A DNA stretch of 64,000 nt from Oscillospiraceae bacterium (GCA_018380115.1 JAGZUF010000013.1:17113-81112), one strand, 5' to 3'; shown: positions 1 through 8,140, numbered from the stretch's first letter. Program-made: numbers and translations. Notes: generated by a model not told the origin, from the sequence alone.

Positions 1-79
1 ACTGTGAGATATTGTCATATATTAAAAATGAAGTTGGCGGTTTTTCACAGCCGCGAAAAAGAAAATCAGGAGGAAAACC

Positions 80-1441
80 ATGAAAAAGACATTCGTTTTG
101 CTGCTGGCTTTATGCATGGCGGCTGTGCTTTTTGCCGTGCCCGCCTTCGCAGAGGGCGAAGAGAACACGCCGCCTGCAGAAGCTGGGATAACTGACGAGT
201 CGGGGCTGAGAGAGGCACTGAGCAGTGCACGGCCCGGCGACACAGTGACGCTGGGGGATAATATTACGCTTGAAGCTCCCGTGACGGTGCCTCAGGGGGT
301 CACACTGGATGGCGCAAACAAAACCTTGATGGCGGCTGAATCTTTCAGCGGAAACTATGTAGTGCTGGCGAGCGGTAAACTGATCAATATGACGGTAGAT
401 GCCAATCAAAAGGTAAAATATGCCGTGCAGGCGTATGGAGAAGGAACAGGGGCGGAACTGGCAGGCGTTGCCATGAATAATGGCCTTTACTCAGGCTTGC
501 TGGTAAACAACGGCGCCAAAGTGAAAACAGATGCCTCGTGCACCTTCACCGGCAACCATTTCAGTGATATAGAGTTGGCAAACGGCACACCGGAGCTTAC
601 CATGGGGGCGTTGGCAGATGGTGTTACAGTGCGTTTTGATGGTGCACAGATCAGTGCGTTGAAAGGGCTGGAAGCCGTAAAACTTCTAACGGCAGAGAAC
701 AAAGGCGGCCAGACTGTGCTGGCAACCAACAGTGAAGCTTCGCTGGCGGCAATGTGCAACAACGCCAATATAGAGATTACAAAAGTCACCCTTGGCGGTG
801 ATGTGACATTAACAAAAACGCTGAATGTCACCCAGCCCGTTGCGCTGGACGGCGCAGGTTACACGCTGAAAGCGGCTGAGCAGCTTGGTGAAAATCATGT
901 GGTAAATATAATGGCAGGTGGTGTGACGCTTCAAAATGTCACAGTAGATGCAAAAAATGTGGGCAAATATGCCGTGCATGTTTACAACGTGGAAAATGTG
1001 ACGCTGGAGAAGGTGACAGCCGTGAACGGCAAGTTCAACGGCGTGCTGGTGAATGGCTCCACTGTAACCATGAAGGATATGACGTTCAGGGGCAACGGCG
1101 GCGAGAACACAGACAGAGGCGGCATTGAGCTCGGCAAAGGCTCAGGCGTGGCCAGCGCCCCGAAGGTGACGCTGCAGGGAACCTTTGAATCGGACAGGCT
1201 GGAACATGTGATATCTGTGGATGTGAAGCAGGTTTCCAAAGAAGAAGTGAAAAATGCTGTTAACAGTGCGGACAGCAACCTTGTCATCAAGGTGAACGAG
1301 GACGGCACAGTGACGGCTGAGGACAAAAATGCACAGCCGGACCCCAAGCCGGAGGAAAAGCCACAGGACAAGCCCTCTGCCCCGGCACCTGCCGCTCCGG
1401 GCTCTGCAAAAGCCAACCCCAAAACGGGTGTAAAGGCGTAA
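80..1441 (+). CDS. Secreted duplicated beta-helix-like surface protein ending in NPKTG
   Basis: The protein has 453 residues. An N-terminal signal peptide is clear: MKKTF, a hydrophobic core, then AFA before EGEE. Two homologous halves follow, about residues 40-190 and 225-360. Each runs through a TVTLGDNITL/KVTLGGDVTL segment, a VTLDGANKTL/VALDGAGYTL turn and an NMTVDA/NVTVDA strand, the short-strand pattern of right-handed parallel beta-helix (pectate-lyase-like) surface proteins. The C-terminal tail is a Pro/Ala/Lys-rich wall-spanning linker ending NPKTGVKA. NPKTG is a known sortase-motif variant, but the hydrophobic segment and basic tail needed for sorting are absent because a stop follows three residues later. 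The start is fixed by AGGAGGAAAACC before the ATG. No catalytic residues are recognisable, so adhesion or glycan binding is only a guess. Confidence 0.75.
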   Translation: MKKTFVLLLALCMAAVLFAVPAFAEGEENTPPAEAGITDESGLREALSSARPGDTVTLGDNITLEAPVTVPQGVTLDGANKTLMAAESFSGNYVVLASGKLINMTVDANQKVKYAVQAYGEGTGAELAGVAMNNGLYSGLLVNNGAKVKTDASCTFTGNHFSDIELANGTPELTMGALADGVTVRFDGAQISALKGLEAVKLLTAENKGGQTVLATNSEASLAAMCNNANIEITKVTLGGDVTLTKTLNVTQPVALDGAGYTLKAAEQLGENHVVNIMAGGVTLQNVTVDAKNVGKYAVHVYNVENVTLEKVTAVNGKFNGVLVNGSTVTMKDMTFRGNGGENTDRGGIELGKGSGVASAPKVTLQGTFESDRLEHVISVDVKQVSKEEVKNAVNSADSNLVIKVNEDGTVTAEDKNAQPDPKPEEKPQDKPSAPAPAAPGSAKANPKTGVKA

Positions 1442-1473
1442 GAGTGCGCCGGACAGGTGAAATTGTATACAGG

Positions 1474-1509
1474 AAAGGCCGCAGGCATCTTCTGCGGCCT
1501 TTCTTTTTT
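1474..1509 (+). terminator. Rho-independent terminator after the beta-helix gene
   Basis: An 11-bp GC-rich stem (AAAGGCCGCAG/CTGCGGCCTTT) with a 7-base loop is followed by a T-rich run. Confidence 0.85.
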
Positions 1510-1579
1510 CACAAAAATGCGGTAGTATGATAATAATAAGGCGTCCGCAGGCGCCGGAAAACACCGGGAGGACAACACC

Positions 1580-2641
1580 ATGTCTATCACGAGCGAATAT
1601 TATGGAAGAACGAAAGACGGCAGGGATGTATACCGTTATACACTGGAAAATGCACGCGGCATGCGCGTGTGTGTCATTGAGTACGGCTGCGCCGTCACCC
1701 ACATTTTTGTGCCGGATAAAACAGGCGGCCTGCGCGATGTGGTGCTGGGCTATGAAAACCTGGCGGGCTACGAGGCGGGCACGGCCAGCCTGGGCGCACT
1801 GGTGGGCCGGTATGCGAACCGCATAGAAGGTGCGGCATTTGAATTGGACGGCAGGCGCTATGAGCTGGAGGCGAACGATGGGCCGAACCACTTGCACGGC
1901 TGCTTCGGCCGCAAGGTGTTCCAGGGCCGCACCGAGACGCTGGGGGACGGCGCGCAGCGCCTTGTGCTGAAGGCGGAAAGCCCGGCGGGTGAAGACGGCT
2001 TTCCGGGCAATATGGAGGTGGGCGTGGCCTATACCCTTACGGAGGATAACGCCCTTGTGATGGATTACACTGCCGTCACGGATGAGGCCACCCTTGTGAA
2101 CCTGACAAACCACAGCTATTTCAATCTGGAGGGGTATGCCAGCGGCAGCGTGCTGGAGCAGCGGCTTACCATTTCCGCCGGCCGTTTTCTGGAGGCAAAT
2201 GAACAGACGTGCCCCACAGGGCGCATTCTGGGCGTAGAGGACACGCCGTTTGACTTCCGCGCAGGCAAGCTGATCGGTGCGGGCCTGAGGGAGGAGGACG
2301 ACGGCGGCCAGCTTGCCATGGCCCATGGGTACGACCACTGCTTTGTGCTGGATAAACAGCCTGGCCAGCTGGCGCTGGCGGCAAAGGCGTATGCATATAA
2401 AACTGGCATCAGCATGGAGGTGTTCACCACCCAGCCCGGCATGCAGCTTTATACGGCGAATTTCCTTTCTCAGGACGGTGTGGACGGAAAAACGGGAGGC
2501 CCCCATGCAGATAAGCAGGCCTTTTGCCTGGAGACGCAGCATTACCCGTGCACGCCCTCTCACCCGGAATTCCCCGGCGTGGTGCTTCGCCCTGAGGAGG
2601 AGTATCACGAAACCACCATTTACCGTTTCGGTGTGGAATAA
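1580..2641 (+). CDS. galM: Aldose 1-epimerase (galactose mutarotase)
   Basis: It interconverts alpha and beta anomers of hexoses, the entry step of the Leloir pathway, in the cytoplasm. The 353-residue length fits the family. Family landmarks are present: GRYANRIEG near residue 77-84, the substrate His in NHLHGC (about 104-106), the catalytic acid His in TNHSYFNLEG (about 178), an Asp in GYDHCF, and the catalytic Glu in FCLETQHYP (about 318). The start is preceded by GGGAGG. The stop codon TAA directly abuts the ATG of the downstream NERD gene, so the two are co-transcribed. No other galactose genes are in the window. Confidence 0.93.
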   Translation: MSITSEYYGRTKDGRDVYRYTLENARGMRVCVIEYGCAVTHIFVPDKTGGLRDVVLGYENLAGYEAGTASLGALVGRYANRIEGAAFELDGRRYELEANDGPNHLHGCFGRKVFQGRTETLGDGAQRLVLKAESPAGEDGFPGNMEVGVAYTLTEDNALVMDYTAVTDEATLVNLTNHSYFNLEGYASGSVLEQRLTISAGRFLEANEQTCPTGRILGVEDTPFDFRAGKLIGAGLREEDDGGQLAMAHGYDHCFVLDKQPGQLALAAKAYAYKTGISMEVFTTQPGMQLYTANFLSQDGVDGKTGGPHADKQAFCLETQHYPCTPSHPEFPGVVLRPEEEYHETTIYRFGVE

Positions 2642-3349
2642 ATGGCCAGGCTGAAGCATTGCCGCGGCGGCACGCGCGCCGCGCTGGCGGGCTTGTGGGC
2701 CGGGCTTGCAGCAGCCAGCGTGCTGTGCTCGTGCGCGCTGGCCGGCGCGTGGCTTTCCGGGACATGGCGCATATGGCTGCTGTGCGCGGCCGCTGTGTGT
2801 GCGGCTGCATGCCCGTGCCTCGGCGCTGCCATCCGCCGCCTTGCAAGCGGGCGCGAGGGGGAAAAGCGGGCCGAGGCCGTCCTGAAAGGCCTGCCGCAGG
2901 GGTATGTGGTGCTGTGTAATGTGCCCATGCAGGCACATGGCCGCAGAACAGAGCTGGACGCCGCTGTGGTGGGGCCCGGCGGCGTCTGTGTGGTGGAAGT
3001 GAAGCATTATGCGGGGGACATTTTCGGCACAGAGCAGGCGGCGGCCTGGCGCCAGACGCGGCCGGGCCGGGGAGGCCAGCAGATAGAAAAAAACGTGACG
3101 AACCCCATAGCGCAGAACCGGCGGCAGGTGGCCATTGTGCGCGCTGCACTGCAAAATGCCGGGGAGACATGCCCTGTTTGGGGCGCTGTCTATTTTTCAA
3201 ACCCGCATGCCCGTGTGCATGTGCGCGCACCGGAGCTTGTGCAGGGCGCGGCGGCACTTTGCCGCGCCGCATGCGGCTCTGCGCGCCTTTCGCGCGGCCA
3301 GCAGCGCTCGGTTGTGCAGGCTTTGCTGGCTGCGGGCAGGGCACACTGA
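2642..3349 (+). CDS. NERD-domain membrane protein (nuclease-related)
   Basis: The protein has 235 residues. Two hydrophobic segments near residues 12-35 and 42-62 form an N-terminal anchor. A NERD domain follows from about residue 70, with GEKRAEAVLKGLP, then ELDAAVVGPGGVCVVEVKHYAG, which carries the E-x-K strand of the restriction-endonuclease-like core. NERD proteins are suspected nucleases, but the function of membrane-anchored ones is not established. It starts immediately after the galM stop and has no Shine-Dalgarno of its own beyond the galM 3' end, so translation is probably coupled. The C-terminal third is Ala/Arg-rich and not recognised. Confidence 0.72.
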   Translation: MARLKHCRGGTRAALAGLWAGLAAASVLCSCALAGAWLSGTWRIWLLCAAAVCAAACPCLGAAIRRLASGREGEKRAEAVLKGLPQGYVVLCNVPMQAHGRRTELDAAVVGPGGVCVVEVKHYAGDIFGTEQAAAWRQTRPGRGGQQIEKNVTNPIAQNRRQVAIVRAALQNAGETCPVWGAVYFSNPHARVHVRAPELVQGAAALCRAACGSARLSRGQQRSVVQALLAAGRAH

Positions 3350-3362
3350 GATCACACAAATG

Positions 3363-3403
3363 CAAACGCCGCAGAAATTTCATTTCTGCGGCGTTTGTTT
3401 TTT
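3363..3403 (+). terminator. Strong terminator of galM-NERD
   Basis: A perfect 16-bp stem (CAAACGCCGCAGAAAT and its complement) with a 3-base loop is followed by six or seven T residues. Confidence 0.9.
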
Positions 3404-3414
3404 GTAAAGGGGCC

Positions 3415-3442
3415 TTGTTCAAACCGGTCAAAACTCTATAAT
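3415..3442 (+). promoter_or_regulatory. SigA-type promoter of the TetR-ABC operon
   Basis: TTGTTC and TATAAT are separated by 16 bp, upstream of the tetR ribosome site. The spacer contains AACCGGT, a small palindrome that could be a TetR half-site, but this is weak. Confidence 0.55.
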
Positions 3443-3466
3443 GGAAAGCAGAAAGGAGGCGGGCGG

Positions 3467-4087
3467 ATGGAAAAGGCGTTCGGGCGGCTGCCAAAAGAAA
3501 GGCAGCGGCATATTCTGAATGCCGCGCTGGAGGTGTTTGCGCACAGCGATTATAAGCGCGCGTCTACCGAGGCTATCGCTATGAAGGCCGGCATCTCGAA
3601 AGGGCTGCTGTTTTACTATTTCAAAAACAAGCAGGCGCTGTATGAGGCGTGTTACAGCTATGTGGAGGCGCTGATGATGCACGAGCTGAGGGCCGTGCAG
3701 TTTGAGGGCGTTACAGATTTTTTTGAACTGATGGAGCTGGGCGCAAGGGTAAAGCTGGCGCTGGTGGCCCGTGCCCCTTACCTGATGGAATATTCCATGC
3801 GCGTGTATTACGCCGGGGAAACAGAGGCGCAGCGGGCCGCCCGGAAACGGCTGGACAGTGATTTGCTGGGCGGGTTTGACAAATACTTCGGGCATGTGGA
3901 CCTTTCTAAATTTAAGCCGGAGGCAGACCCGCAGCAGGTGCTGCACATGATGACGTGGATGGCCGAGGGGTATCTGAATGAGAAGCTGCGCCAAGGTGTG
4001 CCGCTTTGCCTGGAGGACATGCTGGCAGAATACCGCAGCTGGGCGCAGTGGTTCCGCCGCATGAGCTACCGGCAGGAATATGTGTGA
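3467..4087 (+). CDS. TetR/AcrR family transcriptional regulator
   Basis: The protein has 206 residues. The N-terminal TetR helix-turn-helix is clear: RQRHILNAALEVFAHSDY, then STEAIAMKAGISKGLLFYYFKNKQALYEA. The C-terminal ligand domain is unassigned. The ATG at 3467 is chosen over an in-frame upstream start because AAAGGAGGCGGGCGG lies just before it. It is first in an operon with an ABC ATPase and permease, the usual arrangement for a ligand-responsive repressor of its own exporter genes. Confidence 0.88.
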   Translation: MEKAFGRLPKERQRHILNAALEVFAHSDYKRASTEAIAMKAGISKGLLFYYFKNKQALYEACYSYVEALMMHELRAVQFEGVTDFFELMELGARVKLALVARAPYLMEYSMRVYYAGETEAQRAARKRLDSDLLGGFDKYFGHVDLSKFKPEADPQQVLHMMTWMAEGYLNEKLRQGVPLCLEDMLAEYRSWAQWFRRMSYRQEYV

Positions 4088-4128
4088 ACACAGCGGGCGC
4101 TTGCCCGCCGGAGGAAGGAGGCGGTTTC

Positions 4129-5013
4129 ATGGCTGCGATTGCGGAATGGAACCATGTGACAAAAAACTATAAGGGAAGAGGCGTGTTCGACCTCTGCCTG
4201 AAAATGGAAGATGGGGAAACTCTGGGTTTTCTGGGGCCGAACGGCGCAGGAAAAACAACTACTATCCGCCAGATGATGGGCTTTATCCGGCCGGACAGCG
4301 GCACTGTGCGGCTGTTCGGGCAGGATCCCTTTGCCTGTGCAGCACTACAGGCGCGTGTGGGATACCTGCCGGGCGAGACATCCTTCCCCTCTGATATGAC
4401 AGGTGGGCAGTTTATACGCTTTCTGGCACAGTACCGCGGCCTGCGCAGCCTTGCGCGTGCCAAACAGCTGGCGGAATATTTCGAGCTGGATACAGGCGCA
4501 AAGCTGAAAAAGATGTCTAAGGGCACAAAGCAGAAGGTGGCTATTGTGTGTGCCTTTATGCATGACCCGCAGCTGTATGTGCTGGATGAGCCCACCAGCG
4601 GACTGGACCCGCTGATGCAGAGCCGCTTTGTAGAGCTGCTGCAGGAAGAACAGAAAAAGGGCAAGACCATTCTGCTTTCTTCACATATGTTCGAGGAAGT
4701 GGAAAAGACATGTACACGCACAGCCATTATCCGCGCCGGGCATATCGCAGCTGTAAAGGATATGCAGGCGCTTTCTCACTCAAAGCGCAAATATTTTACA
4801 GTAAGGTTTGAAACGCCGGCCATGGCCGCACAGTTTGCAGCAGAATTTGCGGGCGCAGGGGCACAGGGCGCATATGTGACCTTGCCTGTGGCTGCCTCGC
4901 AGGCGGATGCCGTGATAAAGCGCCTTGCGGCATACAAGGTGGAGGATCTTTCTGTGCGTGCACAGACGCTGGAAGAACTGTTTATGCATTTTTACGGGGG
5001 TGAGGAAAAGTGA
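4129..5013 (+). CDS. ABC transporter ATP-binding protein
   Basis: The 294-residue protein has Walker A GPNGAGKTT (about residue 37), the Q-loop region GYLPGETSF, a degenerate signature KMSKGTKQK, Walker B LYVLDEPTSGLDP and the switch His in LLSSHMFEE. It is a typical drug or lipid-type ABC-2 exporter ATPase. It starts at ATG 4129 after GAAGGAGGCGG; the longer reading frame from 4006 overlaps tetR and lacks a ribosome site. It overlaps the permease by four bases (GTGA), so the two subunits are translationally coupled. Confidence 0.92.
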   Translation: MAAIAEWNHVTKNYKGRGVFDLCLKMEDGETLGFLGPNGAGKTTTIRQMMGFIRPDSGTVRLFGQDPFACAALQARVGYLPGETSFPSDMTGGQFIRFLAQYRGLRSLARAKQLAEYFELDTGAKLKKMSKGTKQKVAIVCAFMHDPQLYVLDEPTSGLDPLMQSRFVELLQEEQKKGKTILLSSHMFEEVEKTCTRTAIIRAGHIAAVKDMQALSHSKRKYFTVRFETPAMAAQFAAEFAGAGAQGAYVTLPVAASQADAVIKRLAAYKVEDLSVRAQTLEELFMHFYGGEEK

Positions 5014-5807
5014 ATCTGGCTCTATTTCGCCACAGCCTTCGCGGCCATGTGAAGCTGGGCATTGTCTTTCTGGCTGTAATGAGCCTGTACGGCGGTATGA
5101 TTACGGCAATGTTCGACCCCAAGCTGGGGGAAAGCCTTGAGATGATGGCTGAAAGCATGCCGCAGCTGTTTGCGGCCTTCGGCATGCTGGATGCGGGCAA
5201 GACGCTTACACAGTTTCTTTCGAATTATCTGTACGGTTTTTTGTATATTGTGTTTCCCATGGTTCTTATAGTGATTGCCGCCACGCGCCTGGTGGCCCGC
5301 TGGGTAGATACGGGGGCTGCCGCCTACCTGCTGGCCGCCCCAGCCGGCAGAGCAAAAATAGCCGCCACACAGGCGCTGGCACTGGCCGCGGTACCCGTGG
5401 TGTGTGTGATGTATGCCTTTGCCTTCTGTGCGCTGACGGCGCAGGTGATGTTTCCCGGCCAATTGGACGTGGCTGCCTTTCTGCGCCTGAACGCAGGGCT
5501 TTTATGCCTTCAAATGGCCTTTGCGGGCGTGTGCTTTCTGGCCAGCTGCGCCTTCCGTGATGCGCGCACCGCCGCCGGTGTGGGCGCCGGGGCATGTACA
5601 GTATGCATTCTGGTGCAGATGCTGGCAGATGTGGGCGATGAGTTCAGCTGGCTGCAAAACTGCACGCCGCTGGCCCTGTTCGACCAGCAGGCCCTGCTGG
5701 CGGGGGAGGCTGGCGCAGCGGCAGGCTGTGCTGTGCTGATGGCGGCGGGCCTTGCGCTGTTTGTGCTTGGCGGCGCCGTGTTTTGCAAAAAGGATATCTG
5801 TGTATAA
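5010..5807 (+). CDS. ABC-2 type membrane permease
   Basis: The 265-residue protein has about six hydrophobic segments, matching the ABC-2 permease layout. It is the membrane partner of the ATPase before it. The start is GTG, embedded in the ATPase stop (GTGA), with GGGGTGAGGAAAA as ribosome site. It lies downstream of TetR, so it is likely induced by the exported compound. The substrate cannot be read from the sequence. Confidence 0.85.
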   Translation: MNLALFRHSLRGHVKLGIVFLAVMSLYGGMITAMFDPKLGESLEMMAESMPQLFAAFGMLDAGKTLTQFLSNYLYGFLYIVFPMVLIVIAATRLVARWVDTGAAAYLLAAPAGRAKIAATQALALAAVPVVCVMYAFAFCALTAQVMFPGQLDVAAFLRLNAGLLCLQMAFAGVCFLASCAFRDARTAAGVGAGACTVCILVQMLADVGDEFSWLQNCTPLALFDQQALLAGEAGAAAGCAVLMAAGLALFVLGGAVFCKKDICV

Positions 5808-5841
5808 ACGGGGCCCTGCGGGCCCGTATTTTCAGCAGGTG

Positions 5842-5887
5842 AAAAAGCCCTCCGGGGTGGCCAGACGGCCGCCCCGGAGGGCTTTTT
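5842..5887. terminator. Terminator of the TetR-ABC operon
   Basis: A 16-bp stem carries GCCCTCCGGGG and its complement. A-runs and T-runs on both sides make it usable in either direction. Confidence 0.88.
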
Positions 5888-5980
5888 CGTGTGCATATCT
5901 GCGGCGCGCTGGGCCTGTGCATCATAAAATAAGAAAGTTTCACAAAAGGAAGGCTTGAAATTAAATTTGCCATATGATAG

Positions 5981-6017
5981 TATAATAAATAATGATATCT
6001 AGTATTAAATACTAGAT
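5981..6017 (+). promoter_or_regulatory. -10 element and perfect 21-bp palindrome upstream of hemolysin III gene (FapR-like)
   Basis: An extended -10 (TGATAGTATAAT, core at 5981-5986) is followed by a perfect palindrome at 5997-6017 with arms ATCTAGTATT and AATACTAGAT. Its core is TAGTA-N5-TACTA, the half-site geometry described for FapR, the malonyl-CoA-responsive repressor of lipid genes. It sits over the expected transcription start, a good repressor position. The -35 is poor. The FapR assignment is inference; no fapR gene is in the window. Confidence 0.45.
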
Positions 6018-6059
6018 TGTAATGAGCGGAAATGCTTTTCCGTAAAGGGTACGGTGGAT

Positions 6060-6722
6060 ATGCTGCAAAAAATAAAAGACCCGGCCAGTGCATTGACGCA
6101 TTTTGCAGGCTGTGCCATGGCGGCTCTGGCGGCGGTGCCGCTGCTTGTGAAGGCCGCACGGGAACCGGACCGCCTGTATTTCATTGCCATGGCAGTGTTT
6201 GCGCTGAGCATGGTGCTGCTGTACGCTGCCAGCACAACGTACCATACGGTGGATTCCACAGATAAAGTGAACCGCCGCCTTCGCAAGCTGGACCATATGA
6301 TGATATTTGTGCTTATTGCAGGCAGCTATACACCCATCTGCCTCATTACACTGCGCGGGCCGCAGGGTGCTGCGCTGTGTGCAGCCGTGTGGGTAGTGGC
6401 GCTGGCGGGCATTGCGATTAAGGCGCTGTGGATTACATGCCCGAAATGGTTTTCCTCTGTGCTGTATATCGCCATGGGCTGGCTGTGCGTATTTGCCGTG
6501 GTGCCCATTGTGCGGGCGCTTTCGCCAGCAGGGTTTGGCTGGCTTCTGGCAGGTGGCATCATCTATACGGCAGGCGGCGTTATCTATGCGCTAAAACTGC
6601 CGCTGTTCAATGCGCGCCATAAGGCCTTTGGCACACATGAAATTTTTCACCTGTTCGTGATGGCGGGCAGCGCCTGCCACTTTGTACTGATGTACTTCTT
6701 TGTAATGCCTGTGGCGGCATAG
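6060..6722 (+). CDS. trhA: Hemolysin III / PAQR family membrane protein
   Basis: This integral membrane protein has about 220 residues and seven hydrophobic segments. The PAQR metal-site motifs are present: S-x3-H in STTYHTVD, the LDHMMIFVLIAGSYTPI segment, and H-x3-H in THEIFHLFVMAG with a later CHF. Members of this family are linked to membrane lipid or fluidity homeostasis; true haemolysis is doubtful. ATG 6060 is preferred (AAAGGG ten bases upstream; the protein then begins MLQKIKDPASALTH as in relatives), though GTG 6054 is possible. A palindrome lies in the leader. Confidence 0.88.
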   Translation: MLQKIKDPASALTHFAGCAMAALAAVPLLVKAAREPDRLYFIAMAVFALSMVLLYAASTTYHTVDSTDKVNRRLRKLDHMMIFVLIAGSYTPICLITLRGPQGAALCAAVWVVALAGIAIKALWITCPKWFSSVLYIAMGWLCVFAVVPIVRALSPAGFGWLLAGGIIYTAGGVIYALKLPLFNARHKAFGTHEIFHLFVMAGSACHFVLMYFFVMPVAA

Positions 6723-7326
6723 GGCCGGGCTTGGAATTTGGGCGGCAGAATCGTGCTCGCAGGCTGTGCCCGCTGTTTGCGCAGGTCCCTCAGGTTTTTA
6801 CTGTCTGTGCCTGTCAGCCCGCTGTTATCCTTCTTCTGCATGTGGTACCCCGTCTGTGCCAAAACAGCGGCGGAGTGCTTTTCTTGAGGCGTGCCAGTAC
6901 AATCCGGCCTGGGTTTGGGTTCTATACACGGAGCATTGCCTGTGAAATCCACTATTGGCTTTGTTTCGAATGCAGGCGCCTTGCCCGTAAAACCAGGCAA
7001 GGCGCAGCGGCAACGGGCCGCCGGATATGCCTTCCATGCAGGAGCATTGCCGCCCATATCCAACTGCGCGGTTATCGAATTTGCACCTGTATCTTGAGCT
7101 GGGGAAGCCGCCGCCTGTTCCGGTGGAGGCATCCTGTAAAAAGTTTTCGCTTTCAGCATGGAGCGAAGCGGACAAAGCAAAATTCGATGCGTGTTGGGCT
7201 TTTGCCGGCAATAGCCTTACAGGGCCGAATCAAACCGTCGCCTTTGCCGAATGAAAGCGGGGCCGCCTGGTGCCGGGCAGCCCCGGTTCTTGCGCCTTTC
7301 CGGCCCATGGCGCGCCGTGGGCGCGC
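6723..7326. other. Intergenic stretch without a credible gene
   Basis: Several open frames exist on both strands but none has a ribosome site, a family signature or consistent composition. The only structure seen is a set of four degenerate repeats listed separately. It lies between a plus-strand gene and a minus-strand gene pair that converge here. Confidence 0.6.
6886..7061 (+). repeat. Four degenerate 20-21-bp direct repeats
   Basis: Related units of the type GGAGCATTGCC-x-GT-AAATCC occur at 6886-6905, 6930-6950, 6975-6994 and 7041-7061. Spacing is about 44, 45 and 66 bases. The third unit is part of a hairpin (GGCGCCTTGCC paired with GGCAAGGCGC). Divergence between units is high. Confidence 0.45.
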
Positions 7327-7779
7327 TTAATACTTGTTTGAAAGCGCAAAGTAAAGCACTTTGTTTATCAGAAGGGGCACGCAAGCCGCACCCATCAGCG
7401 CAAGGCCTGCTGCACGGGAAAAATACAGGGCCGCAACGCCTGCGGGCAAAAGCAGCGCCAAAGTGCCCCACACGGCCCCGCGGGCCGATTTCTGCCATAA
7501 GAACTGCACACGCTCATCGTACTCGCGGCGGCAGGCTTCCTCCAGCCTGCGCTGCGCGTCCGGCGTGCCGCGCAGCATGGCCCGCCAGCGCACCACGCAT
7601 ATCATCACGACGATATCAATACCGGAGAGAAGGCCGGTGAGAAAGCCGCGATACCAGCCGTGCTGTGCGGTGAACGCGCCAAGGGCGAGCAGCACCAGCA
7701 CAAGGCAGGCGTAAGCGGTGCCCAGCTGGATGCGCCGGGACAAAGTATGGCGAAACTGCGTCAATTTTTCCTGTTCCAT
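7327..7779 (-). CDS. Small membrane protein paired with XRE regulator
   Basis: The protein has 150 residues. Two hydrophobic segments near residues 18-36 and 45-62 are followed by a cytoplasmic stretch containing YDERVQFLWQKSARGA and then two more hydrophobic segments. The DER-x6-K signature is typical of membrane proteins encoded next to XRE regulators (DUF2178-like group); the assignment is by pattern. It starts three bases after the XRE stop, so the two form one transcript. The role is unknown; a membrane-bound partner of the regulator is a reasonable guess. Confidence 0.72.
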   Translation of the reverse strand: MEQEKLTQFRHTLSRRIQLGTAYACLVLVLLALGAFTAQHGWYRGFLTGLLSGIDIVVMICVVRWRAMLRGTPDAQRRLEEACRREYDERVQFLWQKSARGAVWGTLALLLPAGVAALYFSRAAGLALMGAACVPLLINKVLYFALSNKY

Positions 7780-7782
7780 GTA

Positions 7783-7980
7783 TCATTCCTCCTCAAACAG
7801 AAACACTTCCTCAATAGAGAGGCCGAAGTAAACGGCGATTTTGTGCGCAAGAGGAAGGCTGGCTGTGTATTTGCCCACCTCAATGGAGGTGATGGTCTGC
7901 CGTGTGACGCCCACGGCCCGCGCCAGTTCCTCCTGGCTCACCCTGCGGGCCTTGCGCAGGGCGGGGATATTCGTCTTCAT
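7783..7980 (-). CDS. XRE-family helix-turn-helix regulator
   Basis: The 65-residue protein is essentially only a Cro/C1-type HTH: IPALRKARRVSQEELARAVGVTRQTITSIEVGKYTASLPLAHKIAVYFGLSIEEVF. The start at 7980 (MKTNIPALRK) is chosen because AAGGAG lies nine bases upstream; the longer frame has no such support. Four copies of a 9-bp site surround its own promoter, strongly implying autoregulation. It is co-transcribed with the downstream membrane protein. Confidence 0.9.
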   Translation of the reverse strand: MKTNIPALRKARRVSQEELARAVGVTRQTITSIEVGKYTASLPLAHKIAVYFGLSIEEVFLFEEE

Positions 7981-7993
7981 ACACATGCACTCC

Positions 7994-8059
7994 TTGCAAA
8001 GCTTGCTTTGCAATTTTAGTATAGTGCGCTTTGCAATAGATGTCAAGCCAGCTTTGCAA
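7994..8059 (-). promoter_or_regulatory. Promoter with four GCTTTGCAA operator half-sites
   Basis: On the minus strand TTGACA (8046-8041) and TATACT (8023-8018) are separated by exactly 17 bp. The 9-mer GCTTTGCAA or its complement occurs at 7994-8002, 8005-8013, 8028-8036 and 8051-8059. The first two form a perfect inverted repeat just downstream of the -10, the third is inside the spacer and the fourth is just upstream of the -35. This is a textbook autorepressor layout for the XRE gene. Confidence 0.85.
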
Positions 8060-8111
8060 AAAAGAAAAGCCGCCCTCCCCACCCGGCCTGGGTGGAGGAA
8101 AGCGGCCCTTT
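8058..8111 (-). terminator. Terminator of the tpiA-gpmI transcript
   Basis: On the minus strand a long GC-rich hairpin (GGCCGC, CCTCCACCC paired with GGGTGGGGAGG, GCGGC) is followed by TTTTCTTTTTT. Confidence 0.82.
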
Positions 8112-8140
8112 TGCCTTTATTCAGTTAGAGGCTGCAAACG

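Noticed and set aside
1142..3154. 670-codon minus-strand frame across galM
   Set aside because: It runs antisense to three plus-strand genes with good evidence and crosses a terminator; composition is that of a shadow frame.
6886..7061. CRISPR-like repeat spacing
   Set aside because: Units are too divergent, spacing varies from 44 to 66 bases, and no cas genes are near.
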